Positions 9,126 through 18,133 of a DNA stretch of 64,000 bases are shown here, piece by piece. A model generated the notes under the pieces. It searched no databases. It worked only from the letters and a program-made list of their open reading frames with translations, and was not told the DNA's origin. The position numbers and the translations under genes are program-made. Numbering within the stretch: position 1 is the stretch's first letter; every line of letters begins with the position of its first letter. This DNA is from JALZHR01 sp036388475 (GTDB taxonomy: Bacteria; Acidobacteriota; Blastocatellia; Pyrinomonadales; Pyrinomonadaceae), in assembly GCA_036388475.1 (NCBI GenBank), contig DASVRT010000027.1:12518-76517 (forward strand). Reading direction: 5' to 3'.

Positions 9126-11683
9126 AGAAAGTTGTCAGCGGTCAGTGGTCATTGGTCGGTTTGTTTTCAATAAATAAACTGCAAAACTATTCTCGGCGGC
9201 ACGGCGTCTGCGCGGCGCTGTTTTTTGCGTTTTGCCTTTTGCCTTTTGCCTTTGCCGAGGCGCAAAGCTTGCCCGTCGCTTTGCCGCAAACGGTCGGGAT
9301 GAACGCGGCAAAGCTCAATCAGATTGATGCTTTAGTCGCCAAAGACATCGCCGACAAAAAACTGCCGGGCGCGGTCGTCCTGGTCGGACACAAAGGAAAA
9401 ATCGTTTTCCGCAAGGCTTACGGCAATCGCGCGCTTGTTCCGGCGGTCGAAAAAATGACGGTTGACACGATTTTCGATGTCGCGTCGTTAACCAAACCGA
9501 TTGCGACGGCGACTTCCGTAATGATTCTAATCGAGCAGGGAAAGCTTCGCCTGAACGATACGGTCGGCAGATTTATTCCCGAAATTCAGGACGAAAACGC
9601 CAAGCGCATTACGATTCAACAGCTTCTGACGCACGTTTCCGGTTATCAGCCTGATTTCGACCTTCGGGAAAAATGGACCGGACGCGAAGGAATGCTGCAA
9701 GCGCTTTACAAAGAAAAATTGCGGAGCGCGCCGGGAACGCGTTTCGTTTATTCGGACATCGGTTTTATCGTGCTCGGCGAGATTATCGAGCGCGTCAGCG
9801 AAAATTATTTGGATAAGTTTACTTCCGACAGTATTTTTATTTCGCTGAAAGCCCCTAAAACGGGTTTTTACGGCGGCGTGAGCGTTGCCGATTTGGTCTA
9901 TGGAAACCTGATTGCGCCGACTGAAAACATCAAGGGTCAGCAAAATTATCTAGGCGCGAAATTTGAAGGCGGTGAAAGGGAAGGAAATAGAATTCTGCGC
10001 GGCGAAGTTCACGACCCGACATCTTTCCGAATGAACGGCGTCGCCGGACACGCCGGACTTTTTTCGACCGCCGACGATTTGGCGCGCTTTTGCCAGATGC
10101 TTCTGAACGGCGGCACGCTGGACGGAAAAAGAATTTTGTCGGCGCAGACCATTGCCAGAATGACCGCGCCGGTCGTCGTTTCCGAAGACGGCGCGACGCG
10201 GGGCTTGGGCTGGGATATGAACACTTCTTTTTCGTCGAATCGCGGCGACCTTTTTCCGCTCGGCTCTTTCGGTCACACGGGTTTTACGGGAACGAGCGTC
10301 TGGATTGACCGCGTTTCGCAGACTTTTGTCGTGTTTCTCTCGAACCGCGTTCACCCGGACGGGAAAGGCGACGTGACGCCGCTTCGCTCGCGCATTGCAA
10401 CCGTCGTCGCTTCGGCGATTGAAGACGTGCCGGTCGAAGCGATGCGGCTTGCCGAAAACGTTTATTCGGCGCAGGTCGCGGCGCAGATTCCGAGATTTAA
10501 GGAACAGGTTCAGCGGTCAGCCGCCGGCAATCAGCGGTCAGCTTTGAACGTCACGGTTTTGAATGGAATCGACGTTCTGGAAAAAGAGAAGTTTAAGCGA
10601 TTGGAAAATCTGCGCCTCGGTTTGGTCACGAATCATACCGGAAAAAATCTCTCGGGAAAACAGACTATTGATGTTTTGAAGGAAGCTCCGAATGTCAAAC
10701 TCGTCGCGCTTTTCGCGCCCGAACACGGCATTCGCGGGCAGCTCGACCAGGAAAAAATCACGGATTCGACGGACGAGAAAACCGGCTTGCCGATTTATTC
10801 GCTCTACGGCGAAACGCGCAAGCCGAAGCCGGAACAGCTTGCCGATCTCGACGCGATTGTTTTCGATATACAGGACGTCGGCGTGCGGTTTTACACTTAT
10901 ATTTCCACGCTCAGAGGCGTTCTGGAAGAAGCCGCGAAAGCGAAAAAGCCGGTTTTCGTGCTCGACCGCGTCAATCCGATAAACGGCTTGACGGTCGAAG
11001 GCGCGCTCGCCGATGCGGATAAGCTGAACTTTATCGCCACGCACCCGATTGTCGTCCGGCACGGAATGACGGTCGGCGAGCTGGCGCAGATGTTCAACGC
11101 CGAAAACAAAATCGGCGCGGATTTGCGCGTCGTGAAAATGGAAAACTGGACGCGCGCGATGTGGTTTGACGAAACGAATCAGATTTGGACGAATCCTTCG
11201 CCGAATATGCGCAGCCTGACGCAGGCGACGCTTTATCCGGGCGTCGGATTATTGGAAGTCACCAATGTTTCGGTCGGGCGCGGAACCGATACGCCGTTTG
11301 AAATCGTCGGCGCGCCGTGGCTCGACGGGCAAAAACTGGCTTTGTATCTGAACCGGCGAAATTTGCCCGGCGTGCGCTTCGTTCCCGTTCGTTTTAAGCC
11401 GAATGCTTCGGTTTTCAAGGACGAAAACCTCGGCGGCGTCAACGTCATTATCACCGACCGGAAAGCGTTTGAATCCGTGCGGACGGGAATCGAAATCGCG
11501 GTCGCGCTGCGCCGCCTGTACCCGAACGAATGGCAGGTCGAAAGGTATAGCCGCCTGCTGGTCAACGCCGAGATTCTGGAGCGCGTCAGGCGCGGCGATG
11601 CGCCCGAAGAAATAGAAAAAGCGTGGCAGCCGCAGCTGGACGAATTTAAAAAGCGTCGGGCATCATTTTTGCTTTACAACTAA
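9122..11683 (+). CDS. namZ: Exported fusion: serine beta-lactamase-like domain + NamZ exo-N-acetylmuramidase (DUF1343)
   Basis: An 853-residue two-domain protein. Residues about 30-47 form a signal peptide (ALFFAFCLLPFAFA). Residues about 60-440 are a class C beta-lactamase/esterase fold: SLTK as the SxxK nucleophile motif, YSD as YxN-like, HTG as KTG-like. Residues about 480-853 are DUF1343, the NamZ family that removes terminal MurNAc from peptidoglycan chains (FDIQDVGVRFYTY, DRVNPINGL, NPSPNMRSLTQATLYPG, NVSVGRGTDTPFE). Related fusions occur in Bacteroidota. The first 30 residues and the inter-domain linker are encoded by low-complexity repeats (tcagcggtcag-like), so the true start could lie further in. 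It partners NagZ and MurQ functionally. Confidence 0.87.
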   Translation: MKKVVSGQWSLVGLFSINKLQNYSRRHGVCAALFFAFCLLPFAFAEAQSLPVALPQTVGMNAAKLNQIDALVAKDIADKKLPGAVVLVGHKGKIVFRKAYGNRALVPAVEKMTVDTIFDVASLTKPIATATSVMILIEQGKLRLNDTVGRFIPEIQDENAKRITIQQLLTHVSGYQPDFDLREKWTGREGMLQALYKEKLRSAPGTRFVYSDIGFIVLGEIIERVSENYLDKFTSDSIFISLKAPKTGFYGGVSVADLVYGNLIAPTENIKGQQNYLGAKFEGGEREGNRILRGEVHDPTSFRMNGVAGHAGLFSTADDLARFCQMLLNGGTLDGKRILSAQTIARMTAPVVVSEDGATRGLGWDMNTSFSSNRGDLFPLGSFGHTGFTGTSVWIDRVSQTFVVFLSNRVHPDGKGDVTPLRSRIATVVASAIEDVPVEAMRLAENVYSAQVAAQIPRFKEQVQRSAAGNQRSALNVTVLNGIDVLEKEKFKRLENLRLGLVTNHTGKNLSGKQTIDVLKEAPNVKLVALFAPEHGIRGQLDQEKITDSTDEKTGLPIYSLYGETRKPKPEQLADLDAIVFDIQDVGVRFYTYISTLRGVLEEAAKAKKPVFVLDRVNPINGLTVEGALADADKLNFIATHPIVVRHGMTVGELAQMFNAENKIGADLRVVKMENWTRAMWFDETNQIWTNPSPNMRSLTQATLYPGVGLLEVTNVSVGRGTDTPFEIVGAPWLDGQKLALYLNRRNLPGVRFVPVRFKPNASVFKDENLGGVNVIITDRKAFESVRTGIEIAVALRRLYPNEWQVERYSRLLVNAEILERVRRGDAPEEIEKAWQPQLDEFKKRRASFLLYN

Positions 11684-11756
11684 CGGATTTAGGTTTATAA
11701 AATTTCTTAAGTCTTAACATTTTCGCAATACCCAATTAAAATCGGAAATCCATATT

Positions 11757-11769
11757 TTGGTCAGACCAA
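11757..11769. promoter_or_regulatory. Perfect palindrome, FadR/GntR-type operator
   Basis: TTGGTCAGACCAA is a perfect 6+1+6 palindrome in the leader of the TonB-dependent receptor gene, 110 bp before its ATG. It matches the TGGTCnGACCA pattern bound by FadR-subfamily GntR regulators. No GntR gene is in the window, so the binding protein is unknown. Confidence 0.5.
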
Positions 11770-11879
11770 TTTTCGCGCCCATCCATAACGAAAATTTGAA
11801 GGTTTTTCCAAAAAATTAAATAAATCTTATAGTTTGTCATTATAAGGATCAGCAAAATTTCAGGAAGGAATCGAAGAAA

Positions 11880-14800
11880 ATGAAACATAATTTCAAGCAA
11901 ATGCGCTTTATGCTGCTGGCAATCGCTCTGCTTTTCAGCTTCAGCGGTTTAGTCACAGCCCAGGAAGTAACCGGCTCGATTGTCGGCACGGTACGCGATT
12001 CGTCGGGCGCAGCGGTGCCGGGCGCGACCGTGACCATCAGCGACCCGACCAAAGATAATATCGCGGTTCGCACGACCACGACCAACGAAGACGGCGAATT
12101 CTCCGCGCCCAATCTGGTGGTCAGCACTTATGTCGTGACGGTCGAAGCGGCGAATTTTAAAAAATCCGTCACCACCGACATCAAACTCGACCTCGGTCAG
12201 CGCCGCTCGGTTGAAGTTACGCTCCAGGCGGGAAGAATCGAGGAAACCGTGACGGTCGAATCCGACCCCGTTTCGGTCGAGCTGTCAACGCCGCAGGTCG
12301 GCACAGTCATCAACGGCGAGCAGGTGCGCGAGCTTTCGATTAACAATCGTAATTTTACCCAGCTGGTGACGCTCGCGCCCGGCGTGACCAACGACCTTTC
12401 CGACCAGGTTTATGTCGGAACGACCGCGACGGCAAACGAAAATAACAACACGGGCGCGCAAGCCAACCAGCCGAACACCGTCAATATTTCCGTCAACGGC
12501 ACGCGCAGCAGCCAGAATACCTTTACGGTGGACGGCGCGGACGTGACCGACCGCGGTTCAAACATCACTATTCAATCTTATCCGAGCGTTGATTCAATCG
12601 GCGAATTCCGCGTTCTGCGCTCGCTCTTTCCCGCGGAATCGGGCAGAAGCGGCGGCGGGCAGGTTAATGTCATTACGCGCTCCGGAACCGATAAATTCAA
12701 AGGCTCTTTTTATGAATTCGTCCGCAACGAAGCTTTCAACGCCAACGATTATTTCAGCAATCAGGTCGCGCCCGTCGGACGTGACGAAGAAGGAAAAGCC
12801 AAACGCCGCCCGTTCCGCTATAACAATTTCGGATGGACGCTCGGCGGTCCGATTTACTTCTTTAACTTTGGCGAGAGAGACCCGGACGATGCAATGTTTA
12901 AAAGATACAAAAGAACATTTTTCTTCTTCTCGCAGGAATGGCGACGCGACCTGCGTTACCCGACCTTGAGTTCGACCGTGCCTGACGCGCAGCTGCGGCA
13001 GGGAATCTTTCCGGTAGATATCTGTTTACAGGCGAGCGGAACGACCTGCAACGCGTTTCTGCCGGCGGGAACGCGGCTTTCGACCGTCCGTCCGATTAGC
13101 GCGGTGGCGCAGCAGTATGTAAATCTTATTTACAATAATCTGCCGCTGCCGACCAATGCCGCGACTTATGCGTTAATTTTCCCGACGCTGAACAAAGCGA
13201 ATTTCCGGCAGGAGATTATTAAAATAGACCACAGCTTTTCGGAAAAATGGTCGATGTATTACCGCTATCAGCGCGATACGATTCCGACGCTCGACGCCAA
13301 CGCGATTTTCTCTTCCGGCTCAAACTTGCCCGGAGTTTCGACGACGGAAACCAATTCGCCCGGCAGAACGCATACCTTGCAGTCGACTTATGTCATCAAT
13401 CCGCGAATGATTATCGAAGGTCGCTACGCCTTCGGCTACGGCGCGATTTTGAGCAACAACGTCGGTTTGCTGGCGCTGGCTAATTCTCCGATTACGCCGC
13501 CGATGCCTTATGTTAATCAGCGCGACCGCGTGCCGACCATCACGGGCAACGGTTTCGGCGCGTTGCAGGGATTCGGTCCGTACGACAACTTTTCCTGGAA
13601 ACAGAATTACAGCGGCAGCTTTACGTGGATTGCGGGAAGCCACACGATGAAATTCGGCGCGGTTTACTCGTTGTATCGAAAAAATGAAAACGCTATTGCC
13701 GGAAGTAACGAAGGCACTTTCAGCGCCTTTAACACGCCCGGCGCGGCAGCTAACGTCACTGCTACGGGCGTGACCGGAACATTGAACCAGAACCGCCAGC
13801 TGTGGGCAAACTTCCTGCTCGGAACGAATGCCACGTTTACGCAGGCGAGTTTTGATTACACGGCGGATTTACGGCAGAAAGCCGTCGAAGCATACGCTCA
13901 GGACGAGTGGCGCGCGCGTAAAAACTTAACGCTTTACTACGGCGTCCGTTATTCATTCTTCGGCTCGCCGTGGGACAAAAACGGTCGGTTGACGAATTTT
14001 ATCCCCGAACTTTATAACCCGAACGCCGCGCCTTTAGTCACCGGCGCGGGCAACCGCGTCGCCGGAGCCGGTAAAAATTTCTGTAACGGCATCATCGCCA
14101 ACACGCAGAACTTTACGACCGGTCCGGCACAATTTAACTGCACGCCGATACAATCGCCGTGGGGCAAATTCATTATAGACGCGCCGAAAACCGATTTCGC
14201 TCCGCGAGTCGGTATCGCCTGGGACCCGTTCGGGAAGGGCGAAACAGCCATCAGAACCGGCTACGGAATTTATCACGAGCAGGTTTTGAGCGGAAACCTT
14301 TTGTCGGTAATCGGTTTAAATCCGCCGTACCAGCAAACCTGCACCGTGACCGGCATCAATATCGACAATCCGGTTCCGGGCGGCAACTGTACCGTCGCGG
14401 CGGCGGCAACCGCTCCGAACATTCGCGCGATTCAATCGGACTGGAAAACTCCGTATACGCAGCATTGGTCGCTCGACGTGCAGCAGCAGCTGACGAAGCA
14501 GACGATTATCACAATCGGTTATTACGGCTCGCGCGGCGTTAATCTGATAGGCGCGTTTGAACTGAACGAACTGCAGCCGGGACAGGCTTTAAACTCGCTC
14601 TGCGCCGTCGGCGCTTCGACGACGCCGACCGTCGCGTGTCAAACACCCGGAGTGGCGATTTTAAACGGCACGCCGACAAATATGCTTGACCAGCTGCGTC
14701 CGTATCGCGGTTATCGCTCAATCAACGTGATTCAAACGCGGTATAACTCCGATTATCACAGCCTGCAATTCGGCGGACAGCACCGTTTCGGCGGCAGCTC

Positions 14801-15485
14801 GCAGCTCAACGTTGCTTATACGTGGTCGAAGAATTTAACCGACAATCAAACCGACCGCTCGACCGCGCCGCAGAATTCGTATGATATTCGCAGCGAATAC
14901 GGTCGCGCGACGCTCGACCGCCGGCACGTGTTCACGGTCAATTACGTTTACGAGGTGCCGTTCTTCAAAAATCGCAGAGATTTTGCGGGAACGGTTTTCG
15001 GCGGCTGGCAGGCTTCCGGCATCGCCACTTTCCAGACGGGATTGCCGCTGACCATCACAACTTCGAATTTCGACCCGGCGGGACTCGGATTCGTCAGCGC
15101 TTTAGTGGCGGGCGGCAGACCGAATGTCATCTGCGACCCGAACGAAGGCGCGCCGCATACTCAGGGACAATGGTTTAATACCGCCTGTTTCGTGGCTAAT
15201 CCGACGGCGACGACGAACGTTAATCTTCCGAATATCGCCGGAACCGCCGGTCGAGGTATTGTCGAAGGACCGGGAACCAGGCGCGTCGATTTCACCTTGT
15301 CGAAGAATATCTACTTCGGCTCGGAGCGTCAGATGCGTTTGCAATTGCGCGGCGAAGCGTTCAATGTTTTTAACTGGACAAGTTTCCGCGCCGTCAGCAC
15401 TAACATCACGGCAACGACTTTCGGACAGGTTTTATCGGTCCGCGACCCGCGCACGCTGCAATTCGGCGTGAAATTCTACTGGTAA
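11880..15485 (+). CDS. TonB-dependent outer-membrane receptor with CarboxypepD-like N-terminal domain
   Basis: A 1201-residue protein with a signal peptide (1-27, ending GLVTAQ). An Ig-like carboxypeptidase regulatory domain follows (about 28-115: GSIVGTVRDSSGAAVPGATVTI), then a TonB plug (about 120-240; NGTRSSQNTFTVDGADVTD, GGGQVNVITRSG) and a long beta-barrel ending in an aromatic residue (VKFYW). This is the Oar-like architecture common in Acidobacteriota. An AGGAAGG ribosome site precedes the ATG. It sits between NamZ and NagA, so uptake of muropeptide or chitin-type oligosaccharides is a reasonable guess, but the ligand is not known. Confidence 0.92.
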   Translation: MKHNFKQMRFMLLAIALLFSFSGLVTAQEVTGSIVGTVRDSSGAAVPGATVTISDPTKDNIAVRTTTTNEDGEFSAPNLVVSTYVVTVEAANFKKSVTTDIKLDLGQRRSVEVTLQAGRIEETVTVESDPVSVELSTPQVGTVINGEQVRELSINNRNFTQLVTLAPGVTNDLSDQVYVGTTATANENNNTGAQANQPNTVNISVNGTRSSQNTFTVDGADVTDRGSNITIQSYPSVDSIGEFRVLRSLFPAESGRSGGGQVNVITRSGTDKFKGSFYEFVRNEAFNANDYFSNQVAPVGRDEEGKAKRRPFRYNNFGWTLGGPIYFFNFGERDPDDAMFKRYKRTFFFFSQEWRRDLRYPTLSSTVPDAQLRQGIFPVDICLQASGTTCNAFLPAGTRLSTVRPISAVAQQYVNLIYNNLPLPTNAATYALIFPTLNKANFRQEIIKIDHSFSEKWSMYYRYQRDTIPTLDANAIFSSGSNLPGVSTTETNSPGRTHTLQSTYVINPRMIIEGRYAFGYGAILSNNVGLLALANSPITPPMPYVNQRDRVPTITGNGFGALQGFGPYDNFSWKQNYSGSFTWIAGSHTMKFGAVYSLYRKNENAIAGSNEGTFSAFNTPGAAANVTATGVTGTLNQNRQLWANFLLGTNATFTQASFDYTADLRQKAVEAYAQDEWRARKNLTLYYGVRYSFFGSPWDKNGRLTNFIPELYNPNAAPLVTGAGNRVAGAGKNFCNGIIANTQNFTTGPAQFNCTPIQSPWGKFIIDAPKTDFAPRVGIAWDPFGKGETAIRTGYGIYHEQVLSGNLLSVIGLNPPYQQTCTVTGINIDNPVPGGNCTVAAAATAPNIRAIQSDWKTPYTQHWSLDVQQQLTKQTIITIGYYGSRGVNLIGAFELNELQPGQALNSLCAVGASTTPTVACQTPGVAILNGTPTNMLDQLRPYRGYRSINVIQTRYNSDYHSLQFGGQHRFGGSSQLNVAYTWSKNLTDNQTDRSTAPQNSYDIRSEYGRATLDRRHVFTVNYVYEVPFFKNRRDFAGTVFGGWQASGIATFQTGLPLTITTSNFDPAGLGFVSALVAGGRPNVICDPNEGAPHTQGQWFNTACFVANPTATTNVNLPNIAGTAGRGIVEGPGTRRVDFTLSKNIYFGSERQMRLQLRGEAFNVFNWTSFRAVSTNITATTFGQVLSVRDPRTLQFGVKFYW

Positions 15486-15500
15486 TATTTAATGTGACTG

Positions 15501-15540
15501 AAAGCATAGGTTTTCCGAATCGGAAAACCTATGCTTTTAA
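15501..15540 (+). terminator. Long perfect inverted repeat, terminator of the receptor gene
   Basis: AAAGCATAGGTTTTCCG and its exact complement are separated by 3 bases, followed by TTTTAA. A related half-site (gaaaacttatgcttt, then aagcataagttttc) follows at about 15547-15590. The position right after the receptor stop codon supports transcription termination. Confidence 0.6.
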
Positions 15541-15751
15541 TTCAATTCGGAAAACTTATGCTTTCAAAAATTTGGAAGCATAAGTTTTCTGTTTTAAGGG
15601 GAAATATGAAATACTATTTATTTCAAATTTTTTAGAGGTTTTTCAGTTTTTTCTCCGTCAAATACTATCCAAGTCATTTTCAAAGGTAAGGACGCTTCCA
15701 AAGAGGGCTTTTTATTTGCCAAGTATTATCCGGCGTGAAAAAATTCTTTTT

Positions 15752-16918
15752 ATGAACACCGTTTTATTGAAAAACGCCGCCGCGATTTTGCCGGATAAAA
15801 AAGCCGCGAATGTATCGCTGTTAATCGAGGACGGAATAATTTCCGAAATCAGCGGGCAAAGCCGAAACCGGAAAACGGATAAGACGATTGACCTTTCCGG
15901 GACGACTGTTTTCGCCGGTTTTATCGACATCCACATTCACGGCGCGGTCGGCGTCGATATGATGAGCGCCGGCGCGGGCGATTTGCGAAAAATGGCGCGG
16001 TTTCTCGCCTCAGCGGGAACGACCGCGTGGCTTCCGACTTTTGTTCCCGCCTCCGATGATAATTACCGGAAGTCGATTGCCGCGATTGACGAATTGATGA
16101 AAACGCAGGCGGGCGAGCCGATCGCGCAGGCGCTCGGCGTTCATTACGAAGGCGTTTTCGCCAACGAAAAAATGTGCGGCGCGCTGCGTCCCGAATTTTT
16201 TAAAAAATTTACGGGCGACGAAGTGACGCGGCTGCCGAAGCTGAACGCGGAAAATGCGGTTCATCTGACGACTTTCGCGCCGGAAATCGAAGGCGGCATC
16301 GAGCTCGTCAAAGAATTAATAAAACACGGCTGGACTCCGTCCATCGGTCACACGAAAGCCGACACGGAAACTCTGGACAAAGCCTTTCAAGCGGGCGCCA
16401 GACATATGACGCATTTTTTTAACGCGATGACCGGCTTGCACCACCGCGAGGTCGGCGTCGTCGGCTGGGGTTTGACGAACGAAAAAGTCACCTGCGACAT
16501 CATCGCCGACGGCATTCACGTTCATCCGCAGATGCTCAAGCTCGCGCATCTGGTCAAAACTCCCGAAAATCTTTTGCTTATCAGCGACGCCGTTTCGCCG
16601 ACCGGCTTGGGCGACGGCGATTATGAAATCTGGAACGAAAAAGTTTCGGTCGTCAAAGGCAGAACGCAAAACGAGCGCGGCAGCATCGCCGGTTCGGTCA
16701 TCACTCTGCTCGCAGCGGTCAATAAAATGCTTTCGCTCGGAATCGCGGAAACGGAAGTTTCACGAATGGCGAGCCTGAATCCGGCAAAACTGCTCGGCGT
16801 CGAAACGACGCGCGGCTCAATCGAAACGGGCAAACGCGCCGATCTGGTCGCGCTCGATAAACAGGGAAACGTAAAACTGTGCTTAACCGCCGGTGACGTG
16901 GCTTTCGGTGATTTCTAG
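15752..16918 (+). CDS. nagA: N-acetylglucosamine-6-phosphate deacetylase NagA
   Basis: A 388-residue amidohydrolase that converts GlcNAc-6-P to GlcN-6-P, the step after MurQ. Metal-binding signature GFIDIHIHGAVGVDMM, then GVHYEGVFAN, GHTKADTETLDKAFQAGARHMTHFFNAMT, IIADGIHVHP, and the catalytic Asp region LLISDAVSPTG are all present. The ATG at 15752 gives the usual N-terminus (MNTVLLKNAAAI); a TTG 36 bp upstream in frame is less likely. The 3' end overlaps the convergent EamA gene by 36 bp. NagB, needed for the next step, is not in the window. Confidence 0.95.
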   Translation: MNTVLLKNAAAILPDKKAANVSLLIEDGIISEISGQSRNRKTDKTIDLSGTTVFAGFIDIHIHGAVGVDMMSAGAGDLRKMARFLASAGTTAWLPTFVPASDDNYRKSIAAIDELMKTQAGEPIAQALGVHYEGVFANEKMCGALRPEFFKKFTGDEVTRLPKLNAENAVHLTTFAPEIEGGIELVKELIKHGWTPSIGHTKADTETLDKAFQAGARHMTHFFNAMTGLHHREVGVVGWGLTNEKVTCDIIADGIHVHPQMLKLAHLVKTPENLLLISDAVSPTGLGDGDYEIWNEKVSVVKGRTQNERGSIAGSVITLLAAVNKMLSLGIAETEVSRMASLNPAKLLGVETTRGSIETGKRADLVALDKQGNVKLCLTAGDVAFGDF

Positions 16919-17815
16919 TTTTCGTTTGCGCGTCACCAGAAAAACGCCGGAAAATATCAAAATCGCCGCGAAAATCGTCCACCCGGTCACTTTCTCGCCC
17001 AGAAAAACGACCGCCATAAAAAAACCGATAAGCGGCTGCAAATAAATATAAACCGCCACGATGCTCGGATTCACGCGCGCCAGCGCCCAGGCGTTCAAAA
17101 GATACGGCAGCAGTGTCGCCACCAGCGCAATATACAGAACCAGAAACCAGACGGTCGGGCTGACCGCGGAAATTTCGACGGCTGAAAGCGAGTAAAACCC
17201 GACCGGAACGCAGATTAAGCTCGCGAAAATAAACACCCACGCGATTGATTTCAAAGCGCCGTTGCGCGTAATAACGTCTTTTGAAATAACCACGTAAATC
17301 CCGTAAGAAAGTGAATTAAGAATAATCAAAACATCGCCGAGCGTCGTCTCCGAAGAAAACGAAGCATTACGCGGGTCAATCAGCAAAACGACGCCGACCG
17401 CCGCTAAAATAATCCCGCAAACCGCCAGCCGACGCAGCTTTTCCACGCCTAAAACCGAACTGACCGTCAAAGCAAATATCGGAATCGTCACCGCCAAAAG
17501 CGAAGTGTTCGAAGCCTTCGTCAAAGCCAGCCCGCTGATAAACAAAAACTGGTTCAGCGTCACGCCAAAAAAGCTCAAAACCGCAAACCGCCAATAATCG
17601 CCGCGTTTTTCGAGCCGCAAATCTCCGCGAAATCTCTGCACCAGAAACAAAGCCAGCGCCGTAATCCCGACCCGAAACCCGACCACGGCAAAACTCGGAA
17701 TAACCTTCAAAACGACTTTCCCGACCACCGGCAGCGACCCGAATGTAATCTGCACCAGCAAAAGCGCCACGTGCGGCGCATAACTTTTTTCGTGAGAATG
17801 CGTGAAGTCTTTCAT
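16883..17815 (-). CDS. EamA/DMT-superfamily membrane transporter
   Basis: About 310 residues with ten predicted transmembrane segments in two EamA repeats (residues about 15-145 and 160-300). Typical elements are LLVQITFGSLPVVGKVVLKVIP, the TLNQFLFISGLALTKASN region, and LPYLLNAWALARVNPSIVAVYIYLQPLIG. The ATG at 17815 is preferred over a TTG one codon earlier. DMT transporters export amino acids, drugs or sugars, and the substrate cannot be predicted. It is convergent with nagA. Confidence 0.85.
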   Translation of the reverse strand: MKDFTHSHEKSYAPHVALLLVQITFGSLPVVGKVVLKVIPSFAVVGFRVGITALALFLVQRFRGDLRLEKRGDYWRFAVLSFFGVTLNQFLFISGLALTKASNTSLLAVTIPIFALTVSSVLGVEKLRRLAVCGIILAAVGVVLLIDPRNASFSSETTLGDVLIILNSLSYGIYVVISKDVITRNGALKSIAWVFIFASLICVPVGFYSLSAVEISAVSPTVWFLVLYIALVATLLPYLLNAWALARVNPSIVAVYIYLQPLIGFFMAVVFLGEKVTGWTIFAAILIFSGVFLVTRKRKLEITESHVTGG

Positions 17816-17946
17816 CAATCGTAAATAAAGATGCTAACAAAAAGAGTGGTAAGTGGTAAACGGCGACTTGTAAGTTCGTTATTTTCAAGTGCATCTTGAC
17901 ACTTACCGCTTATCACTTACTACTTGTTTACGCCGTTCTGAAATTA

Positions 17947-17975
17947 TTGACAAATAAAGGATTTCGTTGCATTAT
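17947..17975 (+). promoter_or_regulatory. Sigma-70-like promoter before the DegT gene
   Basis: TTGACA at 17947-17952, a 17-base spacer, and CATTAT at 17970-17975, about 160 bp before the aminotransferase start. The rest of the 318-bp gap 17816-18133 holds an imperfect inverted repeat built from gtaagtggtaaacgg-type units and no other gene that I can see. Confidence 0.5.
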
Positions 17976-18133
17976 AGGCTGGTTCATTCAATATTTTTCA
18001 AACCAAAAAATCAGTTCGTTTAGTTAGGTGCGTCGGAGTTTAAATTTTATTTTGTAAACTTTAATATTCAGACACGAATTACCGGAAACTGTGTCGGAAC
18101 ACCGTTTAAAGCGTAGAACTTACAAACCAATAT

